A DNA stretch of 64,000 bases from NCBI GenBank assembly GCA_902493385.1, contig CABUPO010000001.1, positions 310,001 through 374,000 of the forward strand, in the 5' to 3' direction. The notes under the pieces were generated by a model that worked only from the letters and a program-made list of their open reading frames with translations, made no database searches and was not told the origin of the DNA. The position numbers and the translations under genes are program-made. Source of the stretch: an uncultured Lachnospiraceae bacterium (GTDB taxonomy: Bacteria; Bacillota; Clostridia; Lachnospirales; Lachnospiraceae). Below, in pieces: positions 17,903 to 25,838 of the stretch. Position 1 is the first letter of the stretch. Every line of letters starts with the position of its first letter.

Positions 17903-17956
17903 AAAAAATATAAAATAAAGGCTGTACACTAATACAATTCAATCAGTGTACAGCCT
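17903..17956 (-). terminator. Intrinsic terminator of the secreted modular protein gene
   Basis: A 12-bp stem (17919-17930 with 17945-17956, AGGCTGTACACT) has a 14-base loop. Read leftward, a T-rich tract follows (complement of 17903-17918). It lies about 30 bases beyond the stop codon of the gene at 17989. The other 110 bases up to mraY hold only its leader and ribosome binding site; I see nothing else there. Confidence 0.85.
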
Positions 17957-17988
17957 GTTTTAAATATTTAATTAATCATAAATACGTT

Positions 17989-20073
17989 CTAATACTCAAA
18001 TTCAATGCTCTTAAGCTCAAATGTTGTACCTGTCTCCTGATTGTTGAGTATTATTTTAGTTGGAATACCTTTAGCGCTGTCAATCTCAAATTCTGTATCC
18101 CAATAAACATCTGCGCCCCAGTTATACTTTACGTCTTCCTGATTATCGGTATCATATTTAAGGATAATCTGTCCACCGCCGGCATTTGCTCCGTCTCTGT
18201 ACGCATCAATGTTTACTTTTATCTTTTTAACGCTTTCTGCAGCCTCAGCAGGTATATCGATTGAAATACCGCCAGTGTAGTTTCCGTTACATACGATTGT
18301 CACTGAACCGTCATCATTAACAGTCATCTGTGAACCATCGGCAACTGCAACTGTAGAAAGATCAGCTGCTGCCGGTTTCTCTACTGGCTCATCCGTTGTA
18401 GTTGGCTCATCTGTTGTGTCCGGTTCATCTGTTGTAGTTGGTTCGTCCGTTGTACTTGGTTCATCTGTTGTGCTTGGCTCGTCCGTTGTACTTGGCTCGT
18501 CACCCTCTCCCGAAACAACAACCTTAGTAATTGTAAGCGTATCAAAAGTTACGCCATAAGAAGAACCCTTAATCTGGAAAAGACTGATATTATCAGCTGT
18601 TGCAGTAACAGTACACTCAGTACCAAATACCATTGGATTAACCTGTTCTGAACATACGCCGTTAGATGCATCTGTAAGCCACAAACGTGTTCCGACATTA
18701 GCTTCTCCATATACGGTAATATTAACTGTATCTCCGGTATTAATAGTTCTGCCAAGAGGAAGAACTATTCCGTCAAGTTCTGTTCCTGTTACTGTTCCGT
18801 CATCATTAACTGTAACAGTTCCGTTTCCATATAACGGAACCGCACTTGAAATATCTACACCCGGAATACTTGGGTCCGGCGTAGGTTTTGGTGAAGGCTC
18901 AGGTGTTGCTGTTGCCTGTGCAAGATCCTCATCAATTAAGTAAATGTTCTTAATTACAAGGCCGTTAATATATCCTGATGTTCCGCCACTCATGATGTAC
19001 TTAAGCGTAAGGTTAGAGAATACTCCTGCCACATCATCCTGACTTGTTCCTGCTTTCAAAGTAAATGTTATATCAAATGCTTTTGATTCAGGGTCTGCGT
19101 TAATAGCCATCTGATTATTGGCAGTCATACCCATAAGACTTTCTCCGGCCTGATTTTCAAGAACATTTCCATCCTCGTCAAGCACACAAGGATAACCGTA
19201 TTCAGGAAGGATTCCTGCTCCTTCTGCAACTTCGTCAACAAGCATTACAGGCGTACATCCTCCGCTTGTTGCGCTTCCAATCCAAAATCTGAATCCACTG
19301 TTGCCATAATTGTAACCCTGAACTCTGAATGTTACTTCATCACCGAGATTAATCTCTGGCAGACCTTCTAAGGACCATGAACCCATACTGTTATCGCCGG
19401 ACTGTGAATCATTAATCTCAATACATCCTGTATCGCTGTTGTATCCGCCTGTTCCTCCACCGGATACATATGACGATACGTCAATGGCAACTCCGTCAGT
19501 TACCACAGGGAAATTATAATCTCCTGTAGGAAGAGGGGTTGGTGATGCTGTAGGTACAGCGGTTGGAGTACGTGTAGGCCTTGCTGTAGGCACTTCAGTT
19601 GGTCCGGCAGGATCTGTAGCTGAAGGGTCTCCTGTCGGAGATGTGATTCCTCCAGTAGGCACGGCAGACGGCTGTGTTCCCTGCGCAGGCTGTGTAGGCT
19701 GTGTAGGCTGCGTAGGCTGCGTAGCATTCTTTACAGTAACCTTACATTTAAGCCTGGTCTTCTTGCTTCCATTCTTATATGTAGCTGTAATTTTGGCTTT
19801 TCCCGCCTTAACGCCTTTAACTGTTGCAGAAGCCTTCTTGCCTTTAGCAACCTTCTTGCTTATCTTGGCAACCTTCTTGTTGCTTGTCTTCCAGGTAAAC
19901 TTTGAACTCTTCTTAGCGTTCTTTACCTTAATCTTAACAGTCTGTCCAACTGTTACTGAAGCCTTTTTCTTAAGCTTCGGCTTCTTTGCTGCATCGGCAG
20001 AACCTGCAGGTGCAGCTGTTATAACCATAGCTGCCGCAAGAACTATTGCCGCACATTTTTTAAATGTTCGCAT
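17989..20073 (-). CDS. Secreted modular protein: Ig-like domain, Pro/Thr linkers, three carbohydrate-binding-like modules
   Basis: The 694-residue exported protein has a signal peptide (residues 1-29, ending SADAA), a lysine-rich Ig-like (BIG2-type) domain (30-116), a Thr/Pro linker (TQP repeats, 117-190) and three beta-rich modules (about 190-375, 395-515, 570-694). A tandem six-residue repeat of the DEPSTT type lies at about 524-562. The modules have the look of carbohydrate-binding domains (NDDGTVT and NDDGSVT turns, many exposed aromatics), but I recognise no catalytic residues and no LPXTG or SLH anchor. It is likely a cell-surface glycan-binding protein; this is inference. It forms a single-gene unit with its own promoter and terminator. 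Confidence 0.75.
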   Translation of the reverse strand: MRTFKKCAAIVLAAAMVITAAPAGSADAAKKPKLKKKASVTVGQTVKIKVKNAKKSSKFTWKTSNKKVAKISKKVAKGKKASATVKGVKAGKAKITATYKNGSKKTRLKCKVTVKNATQPTQPTQPTQPAQGTQPSAVPTGGITSPTGDPSATDPAGPTEVPTARPTRTPTAVPTASPTPLPTGDYNFPVVTDGVAIDVSSYVSGGGTGGYNSDTGCIEINDSQSGDNSMGSWSLEGLPEINLGDEVTFRVQGYNYGNSGFRFWIGSATSGGCTPVMLVDEVAEGAGILPEYGYPCVLDEDGNVLENQAGESLMGMTANNQMAINADPESKAFDITFTLKAGTSQDDVAGVFSNLTLKYIMSGGTSGYINGLVIKNIYLIDEDLAQATATPEPSPKPTPDPSIPGVDISSAVPLYGNGTVTVNDDGTVTGTELDGIVLPLGRTINTGDTVNITVYGEANVGTRLWLTDASNGVCSEQVNPMVFGTECTVTATADNISLFQIKGSSYGVTFDTLTITKVVVSGEGDEPSTTDEPSTTDEPSTTDEPTTTDEPDTTDEPTTTDEPVEKPAAADLSTVAVADGSQMTVNDDGSVTIVCNGNYTGGISIDIPAEAAESVKKIKVNIDAYRDGANAGGGQIILKYDTDNQEDVKYNWGADVYWDTEFEIDSAKGIPTKIILNNQETGTTFELKSIEFEY
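18386..18502 (-). repeat. Tandem 18-bp repeat encoding the DEPSTT linker
   Basis: About six and a half in-frame copies of an 18-bp unit encode a Glu-Pro-Ser/Thr-rich linker inside the secreted modular protein. Copies differ at third codon positions, so the repeat is old or selected at protein level. Copy number may vary between strains. Confidence 0.8.
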
Positions 20074-20139
20074 ATCGTTTTCCTCCTAAATATAATTTTA
20101 TACACGTTGCACAATATATCTTCCGGTTTTTCCGGAAAA

Positions 20140-20222
20140 CATTGCACTAATAATTATATGATACATGAATTGATAATATAAACCCATTGCATTTTGTCTA
20201 AACAACATTGCAAAAAAATAAA
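20140..20222. promoter_or_regulatory. Three CATTGCA direct repeats upstream of the secreted modular protein
   Basis: CATTGCA occurs at 20140-20146, 20185-20191 and 20216-20222 in the 216-base leader region between the modular protein gene and tRNA-Gly, with a near copy (GTTGCA) at 20106. They flank and overlap the predicted promoter and could be binding sites; this is a pattern only. Confidence 0.35.
20173..20200 (-). promoter_or_regulatory. Possible promoter of the secreted modular protein
   Basis: Read leftward, TAGACA (20200-20195) and TATTAT (20178-20173) are 16 bases apart, about 100 bases before the start codon. This leaves a long leader that includes a small CCGG-stem hairpin near 20121-20138. 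Confidence 0.5.
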
Positions 20223-20289
20223 GTAATAATATACAGAAAATAAACCTATTATTAACAATTAGAGATTTACTGATTATTTACATAGAAAA

Positions 20290-20360
20290 AGCGGGTGATG
20301 GGAATCGAACCCACGTACCTAGCTTGGAAGGCTAGTGTTCTACCATTGAACTACACCCGC
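20290..20360 (-). tRNA. tRNA-Gly (anticodon TCC)
   Basis: Acceptor stem GCGGGTG pairs with CACCCGC, discriminator T. Anticodon stem CTAGC/GCTAG with loop CTTCCAA gives TCC (Gly, GGA/GGG). T-loop TTCGATT. 71 bases, no encoded CCA. It is downstream of tRNA-Pro and probably co-transcribed with it. Confidence 0.95.
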
Positions 20361-20401
20361 ATGGATATGACAGATAATCTGCCTCTATATTAAACTTTCA
20401 A

Positions 20402-20476
20402 TCGGGGTGACAGGACTCGAACCTGCGACCTCCTGATCCCAAATCAGGCGCTCTAGCCAAACTGAGCCACACCCCG
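20402..20476 (-). tRNA. tRNA-Pro (anticodon TGG)
   Basis: Acceptor stem CGGGGTG pairs with CACCCCG, discriminator A. Anticodon stem CCTGA/TCAGG with loop TTTGGGA gives TGG (Pro, CCA and wobble). T-loop TTCGAGT. 75 bases, no encoded CCA. Confidence 0.95.
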
Positions 20477-20523
20477 GTTACCGGTGAGCCAGTTTATCTG
20501 ACCTTTTCCGTGACGCAAGACAT

Positions 20524-20552
20524 ATTCTACAATATCATTTCTTATATGTCAA
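20524..20552 (-). promoter_or_regulatory. Promoter of the tRNA-Pro/tRNA-Gly unit
   Basis: Read leftward, TTGACA (20552-20547) and TAGAAT (20529-20524) are exactly 17 bases apart, with tRNA-Pro beginning 47 bases further on. It lies just beyond the hisC stop codon. Confidence 0.8.
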
Positions 20553-20560
20553 CACTTTTT

Positions 20561-21631
20561 TTAAATTTTTTTGCAGGAACTTATTATACTCTTAAGCGCA
20601 TCAAGAAATATACCCATTTCATTATCCGTTCCAATAGTTATTCTCAGATAATTATCTATACGAGGTTTGGAAAAATATCTGACATATATATTTTCCTTCC
20701 TGAGATTTTCAAATATATATTTTGCCGGTATACTTTCATGCTTTGCAAAAACAAAATTAGCTTTTGAGTCAAGAACATCAAAGCCCATCGCGCAAAGCTC
20801 CCTTACTGCCGTCCTGCGTGTTGCAATAATACGCTTAAGCGTTTGTTTAAAATATGCGTCATCTTTAATTGCTTCCGCCCCCATAATTATAGAAGGCAGA
20901 TTCATTGTATAAGAATTATACGAAAGCTTAACACTGTTCAACGCGCGTATCAGCGCTGCATTTCCTATTGCAAAGCCTATTCTTAACCCTGCAAGAGCTC
21001 TTGATTTTGAAAATGTACGCACTACAAGAATATTATCATACTTATTAATCAGAGGGAGCGCGCTTTCTCCACCAAAATCAATATACGCCTCGTCAACAAT
21101 GACTACGGCGTCCCTGTGCTCAGAAGCTATCCTTTCTATATTACTTACCGGCATATATAAAGACGTCGGCGCGTTTGGATTGGCAATAACAATTCCTCCG
21201 CAGTCCCTCATGTAATCTTCTGCATCTATCGTAAAATCATCCTTAAGGGCAGGCCTCTCGTACGGAATCCCAAACAGCTCTGCCCACACATCATAGAAAG
21301 AATATGTAATATCAGGAAAAAGCACCGGCTTATCCGAATTAAAAAATGTAAGAAAAGACATTGCAAGCACGTCGTCAGAACCAACTCCGACAAATACTTG
21401 GTCTGCATCTGCATTATAATATTCAGCTATTGCATCAATAAGAAGTCCCGAATCAGGGTCAGGATAAAGCCTAAGTGCGGATATATCCATATCACGCATA
21501 CATTTAAGCACACCCGGAGCCGGCGGATACGGATTCTCATTAGTATTCAGTTTAATAACGTTGCCGGCCTTTGGCTGTTCTCCCGGCACATAAGGCACAA
21601 CATTTCTTACATTCTTTCTCCACTCCTGCAT
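20561..21631 (-). CDS. hisC: Histidinol-phosphate aminotransferase
   Basis: This fold-type I PLP enzyme, 356 residues, catalyses the histidine-pathway transamination of imidazole-acetol phosphate. The N-terminal LNTNENPYPPAPGV motif, IANPNAPTSLYMP, VVDEAYIDFGG and the PLP-lysine motif TFSKSRALAGLRIG are typical of HisC. The ATG follows an AAAGGA site. No other his gene is in the window. It lies 69 bases downstream of another aminotransferase on the same strand, so the pair may share a transcript. Confidence 0.9.
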   Translation of the reverse strand: MQEWRKNVRNVVPYVPGEQPKAGNVIKLNTNENPYPPAPGVLKCMRDMDISALRLYPDPDSGLLIDAIAEYYNADADQVFVGVGSDDVLAMSFLTFFNSDKPVLFPDITYSFYDVWAELFGIPYERPALKDDFTIDAEDYMRDCGGIVIANPNAPTSLYMPVSNIERIASEHRDAVVIVDEAYIDFGGESALPLINKYDNILVVRTFSKSRALAGLRIGFAIGNAALIRALNSVKLSYNSYTMNLPSIIMGAEAIKDDAYFKQTLKRIIATRRTAVRELCAMGFDVLDSKANFVFAKHESIPAKYIFENLRKENIYVRYFSKPRIDNYLRITIGTDNEMGIFLDALKSIISSCKKI

Positions 21632-21700
21632 ATGTATGCATATCCTTTCTGCTCTTTTTATATACGAAGAAAAGCTCTTCTAAATATACTCGCTGCGAAA

Positions 21701-22882
21701 CTACCTATAGCATGCTATAAGCTTTTCAAACGCTGGAAGAGAACGCTTAATCATATCGTAATCAACACAATACGCTATACGTACATATCCCGGTCCTGCA
21801 AAAGTCGAACCCGGAACCAAAAGAAGGTTGAACTCCTTTGCTTTCGCACAAAACGCCTTATCATCTCCCAAAGGCGCTTTAACAAAAAGATAGAACGCTC
21901 CCTGCGGCTTTATACATTCATATCCCATTTCCACAAGACTGCCGTATAAAAGTTCTCTGTTTCTGTTGTAGGCTTCAACATCAACCTCTGCATCAGTACA
22001 TTTTGCCACAGCTCTCTGTATTAATGACGGAGCGTTTACAAATCCAAGTATTCTGTTAGCAACCGTTGCCGCCGAGACTACGTTTTCAAAGTCGTCCACT
22101 TCATTCGGAATAACCAGATAACCTATTCTTTCGCCTGGAAGCGAAAGAGATTTACTGTATGAATAGCCTACTATTGTATCTTTATAATATTTGGTTAAAT
22201 AGCATACCTTAGCTCCATCGTATACAAGCTCTCTGTATGGTTCGTCAGCCAAAAGATATATAGCCCTGTCATACTCTTTTTCCTTTGCATAAAGCACTTC
22301 GGCCAGCTCTTTAATCGTCTCTTCGGGATATACAACGCCCGTCGGATTATTAGGATTGTTAATAATAACAGCCTTTGTCCTTTCAGAAAATGCCGCTGCA
22401 AAGCTTTCAGCTTTTGGAAGAAAATCCTCTGTTGGAGGAACTTCAACCAAAACTCCTCCGTAATTAGCCACATAATTCTTATATTCACCAAAATACGGTG
22501 AAAACGTTATGACCTCGTCTCCCGGGTCAAGAAGAGTCTTAAAAATAACATTAAGTCCTCCAGCCGCTCCGACTGTCATAATTATATTATTCTCATTAAA
22601 CGACGTACCATGCTTTCTGTTCAGAGACTCTGCAATAGCCGCTCTTACGTCTTCATATCCTGCGTTAGACATATATCCGTGTACATATGTTCCCTCTTCA
22701 TTCTGCAGTATATCAATTATTGATTCCTTAACTTTAACAGGCGGCTCTACGCTTGGATTGCCAAGGCTGAAATCATACACGTTTTCCGCTCCAAACTCTT
22801 TAGCCAGCTTTTTTCCTTCCTCAAACATTGCTCTGATTACCGAGCTACCTTTTACATAATCTACCATACTTTTCGCAATCAT
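21701..22882 (-). CDS. Pyridoxal phosphate-dependent class I/II aminotransferase (aspartate aminotransferase-like)
   Basis: This 393-residue PLP enzyme has NNPNNPTGVVYPEE, LADEPYRELVYDG and the PLP-lysine motif YSYSKSLSLPGERIGYL, typical of subgroup 1 gamma aspartate or aromatic aminotransferases. I chose the ATG at 22882, 6 bases after GGAGG, over an ATG at 22915 without a site. Substrate preference cannot be set from sequence; Asp/2-oxoglutarate and aromatic or alanine activities are all possible. A strong promoter lies 55-85 bases upstream. Confidence 0.88.
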   Translation of the reverse strand: MIAKSMVDYVKGSSVIRAMFEEGKKLAKEFGAENVYDFSLGNPSVEPPVKVKESIIDILQNEEGTYVHGYMSNAGYEDVRAAIAESLNRKHGTSFNENNIIMTVGAAGGLNVIFKTLLDPGDEVITFSPYFGEYKNYVANYGGVLVEVPPTEDFLPKAESFAAAFSERTKAVIINNPNNPTGVVYPEETIKELAEVLYAKEKEYDRAIYLLADEPYRELVYDGAKVCYLTKYYKDTIVGYSYSKSLSLPGERIGYLVIPNEVDDFENVVSAATVANRILGFVNAPSLIQRAVAKCTDAEVDVEAYNRNRELLYGSLVEMGYECIKPQGAFYLFVKAPLGDDKAFCAKAKEFNLLLVPGSTFAGPGYVRIAYCVDYDMIKRSLPAFEKLIACYR

Positions 22883-22938
22883 TTTATACCTCCGTAGACG
22901 GCTGTGCAGATACATACCGTTGGTGTTTTTATAAAAAC

Positions 22939-22967
22939 AGTGTACATCTCTGTTAAAATATTGTCAA
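22939..22967 (-). promoter_or_regulatory. Promoter of the aminotransferase gene
   Basis: Read leftward, TTGACA (22967-22962) and TACACT (22944-22939) are exactly 17 bases apart. The region is shared with the divergent AraC-type regulator gene. Confidence 0.75.
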
Positions 22968-23075
22968 CCTTGTTGCAAAAGGAGCGAATTAGTGTCATTA
23001 TGTTATATATTACGCAAAAAATATTGACTATTTGCTATGATAAGTGTCAAAATGTCATTAATGGAGGCATATATA

Positions 23076-23909
23076 GTGGAACAATATACAATTCCCATAT
23101 CAAAACCGGTTACATTTCATATGACCGGCAAATTTGAAGCGTTATCTGAGGATTGGAAGCACGCTGCTCTTTTACTTGAAGATTATGAACTCTTTGTAGT
23201 AACAAAGGGAGTATTATATCTTGAATATAACAAAAAGCAGTATCATATAAAAGAAGGTGAAATGCTGCTTCTTCCGCCTGTTCCCGAACCTTATAATGAA
23301 CGCAGGGGATATCAGAGCTCCGACTGCGCCTTTTACTGGATGCATTTCGACTATGATAAATCATCTGATAATTCAGACATAATTATTCTTCCTGAATACG
23401 GGCGGCTTCAGCAGCCTGAAAAGGCAACGATTCTTATGAAGCAGCTTCAGGACGCATCCCGAAACGATTTGGGCCGTATTACTCTTAATTATATGACCTC
23501 AGCCATATTATGCGAGGTATATGACGACATACAGCGCGGACTGTACAGCGTTGCAGAAAATGACGACGCCGGAAAGCAGGTTCATGAAGATATAATAAAT
23601 TATGTAAGGCACAACATACATACCAGACTTACAGTAAGCCAGATAGCAAAGCATTTTGGCTATAACGACAAGTACATATCTCAGATGTTTTGTCAGTATT
23701 ACGGAATCACCCTCAAAAAATTTATACTTGAAAGCAAGGCTTCCGCTGCAAGCTTTTTTCTTGCCGATACCAATCTTACTATAGAAGAGATTGCAACAAA
23801 GCTTGGATACAGCGACAGCCATAATTTTTCAAGAAGCTATAAAAGTATTACAGGTCATTCACCTACCGCATACCGTAATGCATTTTCAAAAAGGCTTCTT
23901 AACCACTAA
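23076..23909 (+). CDS. AraC-family regulator of the beta-L-arabinofuranosidase operon
   Basis: This protein of about 277 residues has an N-terminal cupin-like sugar-sensing domain (1-150, with EGEMLLLPP) and a C-terminal double helix-turn-helix AraC domain (about 175-275, ending LGYSDSHNFSRSYK and GHSPTAYR). The GTG at 23076 is preceded by GGAGG at 23063-23067; an upstream ATG at 23037 has no site. It directly precedes two DUF1680-fold arabinofuranosidase genes with a 12-base gap, so it probably controls them in response to arabinose-containing oligosaccharides. The effector is inferred. Confidence 0.88.
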   Translation: MEQYTIPISKPVTFHMTGKFEALSEDWKHAALLLEDYELFVVTKGVLYLEYNKKQYHIKEGEMLLLPPVPEPYNERRGYQSSDCAFYWMHFDYDKSSDNSDIIILPEYGRLQQPEKATILMKQLQDASRNDLGRITLNYMTSAILCEVYDDIQRGLYSVAENDDAGKQVHEDIINYVRHNIHTRLTVSQIAKHFGYNDKYISQMFCQYYGITLKKFILESKASAASFFLADTNLTIEEIATKLGYSDSHNFSRSYKSITGHSPTAYRNAFSKRLLNH

Positions 23910-23921
23910 CAAGGAGGTATT

Positions 23922-25805
23922 ATGATGGGAACAACACCATTACGCGAGCTTAACGGACATGACGTCACGCTCGTCTGCGGAGAGTTCAAACGCCGGGAGA
24001 ATGATAACCGAAGCTACCTTATGGAGCTTACCAGCCGCAATCTCATGTACAATTATGAGCTTGAAGCTGCTCTTACCCACGACGCGGATATACCGGCGGA
24101 TATTCACGGAGGATGGGAATCTCCTACCTGCCAGCTCAGAGGGCATTTTTTAGGCCACTGGCTTTCAGCCGCAGCAATGCGTATCTATGAAACTGACGAT
24201 TCTGAGCTTAAAGCAAAGGCCGATAATATAGTAGACAGACTTTATACGTGCCAAAAAGCGAACGGCGGAAGCTGGGCGGCGTCAATTCCCGAAAAATATC
24301 TGTACAGGATAGCGGACGGCAAGGGCATATGGGCGCCTCAGTACACGCTTCATAAAACCTTTATGGGTCTTATAGATATGTACCGTTATGCCGGAAACGA
24401 GACAGCGCTTACCGTTGCAGACAATTTTTCCGATTGGTTTTATGAATGGACGGCTGGCTTTGACAGAAAGCAGATGGACGACATTCTTGACTTTGAGACG
24501 GGCGGAATGCTTGAAATATGGGTTCTGCTTTATGAAATCACAGGCAAAGAAAAATATCGGACCCTTATGGATAAATATTACCGCGCAAGACTTTTTGAGC
24601 CTCTGCTTTCAGGAGAAGACCCTCTTACCAATATGCACGCTAACACGACGATTCCAGAAGTAATCGGGGCTGCCGAGGCTTACGAGGCGACAGGCGATAT
24701 CAAATATAAAAATATCGCTATGGCTTACTGGAATCAGGCCGTAACCGAACGCGGCTCATATGCGACAGGAGGCCAGACCAACGGAGAAATATGGGGGCCA
24801 AAAATGTCTCTTGGCCACAGACTCGGACTTAAGACTCAGGAGCATTGTACCGTATATAACATGATCAGGCTTGCAGATTATATGTTCAGATGGACAAAAG
24901 ACCCTGCCTATGCCGATTATATTGAAAGAAATATATATAACGGAATAATGGCGCAGACATACTGGCGCGGAGAATATACCAACGGCTATGCTCCGACAGG
25001 CCCGACAGAAGGCCTTATTGCATACTTTCTTCCGATGCGCGCGGGCTCACACAAGGGCTGGGGCAGCAAAACGAATGATTTCTTCTGCTGTCACGGAAGC
25101 ATGGTTCAGGCAAACGCAGCGTTTAACAGATATATTTACTATCAGGAGGATTCAGATATATATATTAACCAGTATATTGACTCCGACGCACACATTACCA
25201 TCGGCGAAGCAAACGTTACGATTATACAAAGGCGCGACCCGCTTACAGGCAGCTTTCATTTTGGCAGCACAAGCAGCGGAAAACACACAATTAACAGGAC
25301 GGCAGCCGAATACCGGCACAATCCTGACACATATATGGCGTATTTTCAGATATGTACCAACGCCCCTGTTAATATGAAGCTTCATATAAGAATTCCCTGG
25401 TGGATAAAAGAGGCTGCAAAGATAACTCTTAACGGAGAAACCATATCAACCGCAGAATGCGGCTGTACATATACAGTTATCGACAGAGAATTTAAAGACG
25501 GAGACATTATCAGCGTATACCTCAAAAAGGGCGTCACCGCATGTCCTCTGCCTGATAATTCCGATATTATCGCTTTTATGTACGGACCTGAAGTACTTGC
25601 GGGACTTGTAGATGAAGAACGCACGCTGACAGTCCCTGATAAAGAGCATATCGCAGATATACTTGTCAATGAGAACGAACGAGAATGGGGTTTTTGGAAA
25701 TCCCAGTTTAGAATAACCGGTCAGGAAAGAGGAATACATTTCATTCCTTTAAACCAGATTGGCTACGAAAATTACTGCGTATATTTTCCTGTTACGACAA
25801 AGTAA
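23922..25805 (+). CDS. Cytoplasmic GH127 beta-L-arabinofuranosidase (DUF1680)
   Basis: This 627-residue (alpha/alpha)6-barrel glycosidase resembles HypBA1 of Bifidobacterium, which removes terminal beta-L-arabinofuranose from hydroxyproline-linked or pectic oligosaccharides. Residues that match the known active site are Glu289 (acid/base), Glu307 and Cys309, and the pair Cys389-Cys390 (nucleophile and zinc ligand), with spacing close to HypBA1. There is no signal peptide, so it acts on imported oligosaccharides. The AAGGAGG site fits either of two adjacent ATGs. It is in an operon between its AraC regulator and a secreted relative. Confidence 0.9.
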   Translation: MMGTTPLRELNGHDVTLVCGEFKRRENDNRSYLMELTSRNLMYNYELEAALTHDADIPADIHGGWESPTCQLRGHFLGHWLSAAAMRIYETDDSELKAKADNIVDRLYTCQKANGGSWAASIPEKYLYRIADGKGIWAPQYTLHKTFMGLIDMYRYAGNETALTVADNFSDWFYEWTAGFDRKQMDDILDFETGGMLEIWVLLYEITGKEKYRTLMDKYYRARLFEPLLSGEDPLTNMHANTTIPEVIGAAEAYEATGDIKYKNIAMAYWNQAVTERGSYATGGQTNGEIWGPKMSLGHRLGLKTQEHCTVYNMIRLADYMFRWTKDPAYADYIERNIYNGIMAQTYWRGEYTNGYAPTGPTEGLIAYFLPMRAGSHKGWGSKTNDFFCCHGSMVQANAAFNRYIYYQEDSDIYINQYIDSDAHITIGEANVTIIQRRDPLTGSFHFGSTSSGKHTINRTAAEYRHNPDTYMAYFQICTNAPVNMKLHIRIPWWIKEAAKITLNGETISTAECGCTYTVIDREFKDGDIISVYLKKGVTACPLPDNSDIIAFMYGPEVLAGLVDEERTLTVPDKEHIADILVNENEREWGFWKSQFRITGQERGIHFIPLNQIGYENYCVYFPVTTK

Positions 25806-25838
25806 CAAGGACATATAAATATGAGGAGGTATGAATAA

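Noticed and set aside
18386..18502. Regular 18-bp repeats considered as a CRISPR array
   Set aside because: There are no spacers. The units are contiguous, in frame and encode a Thr/Pro linker.
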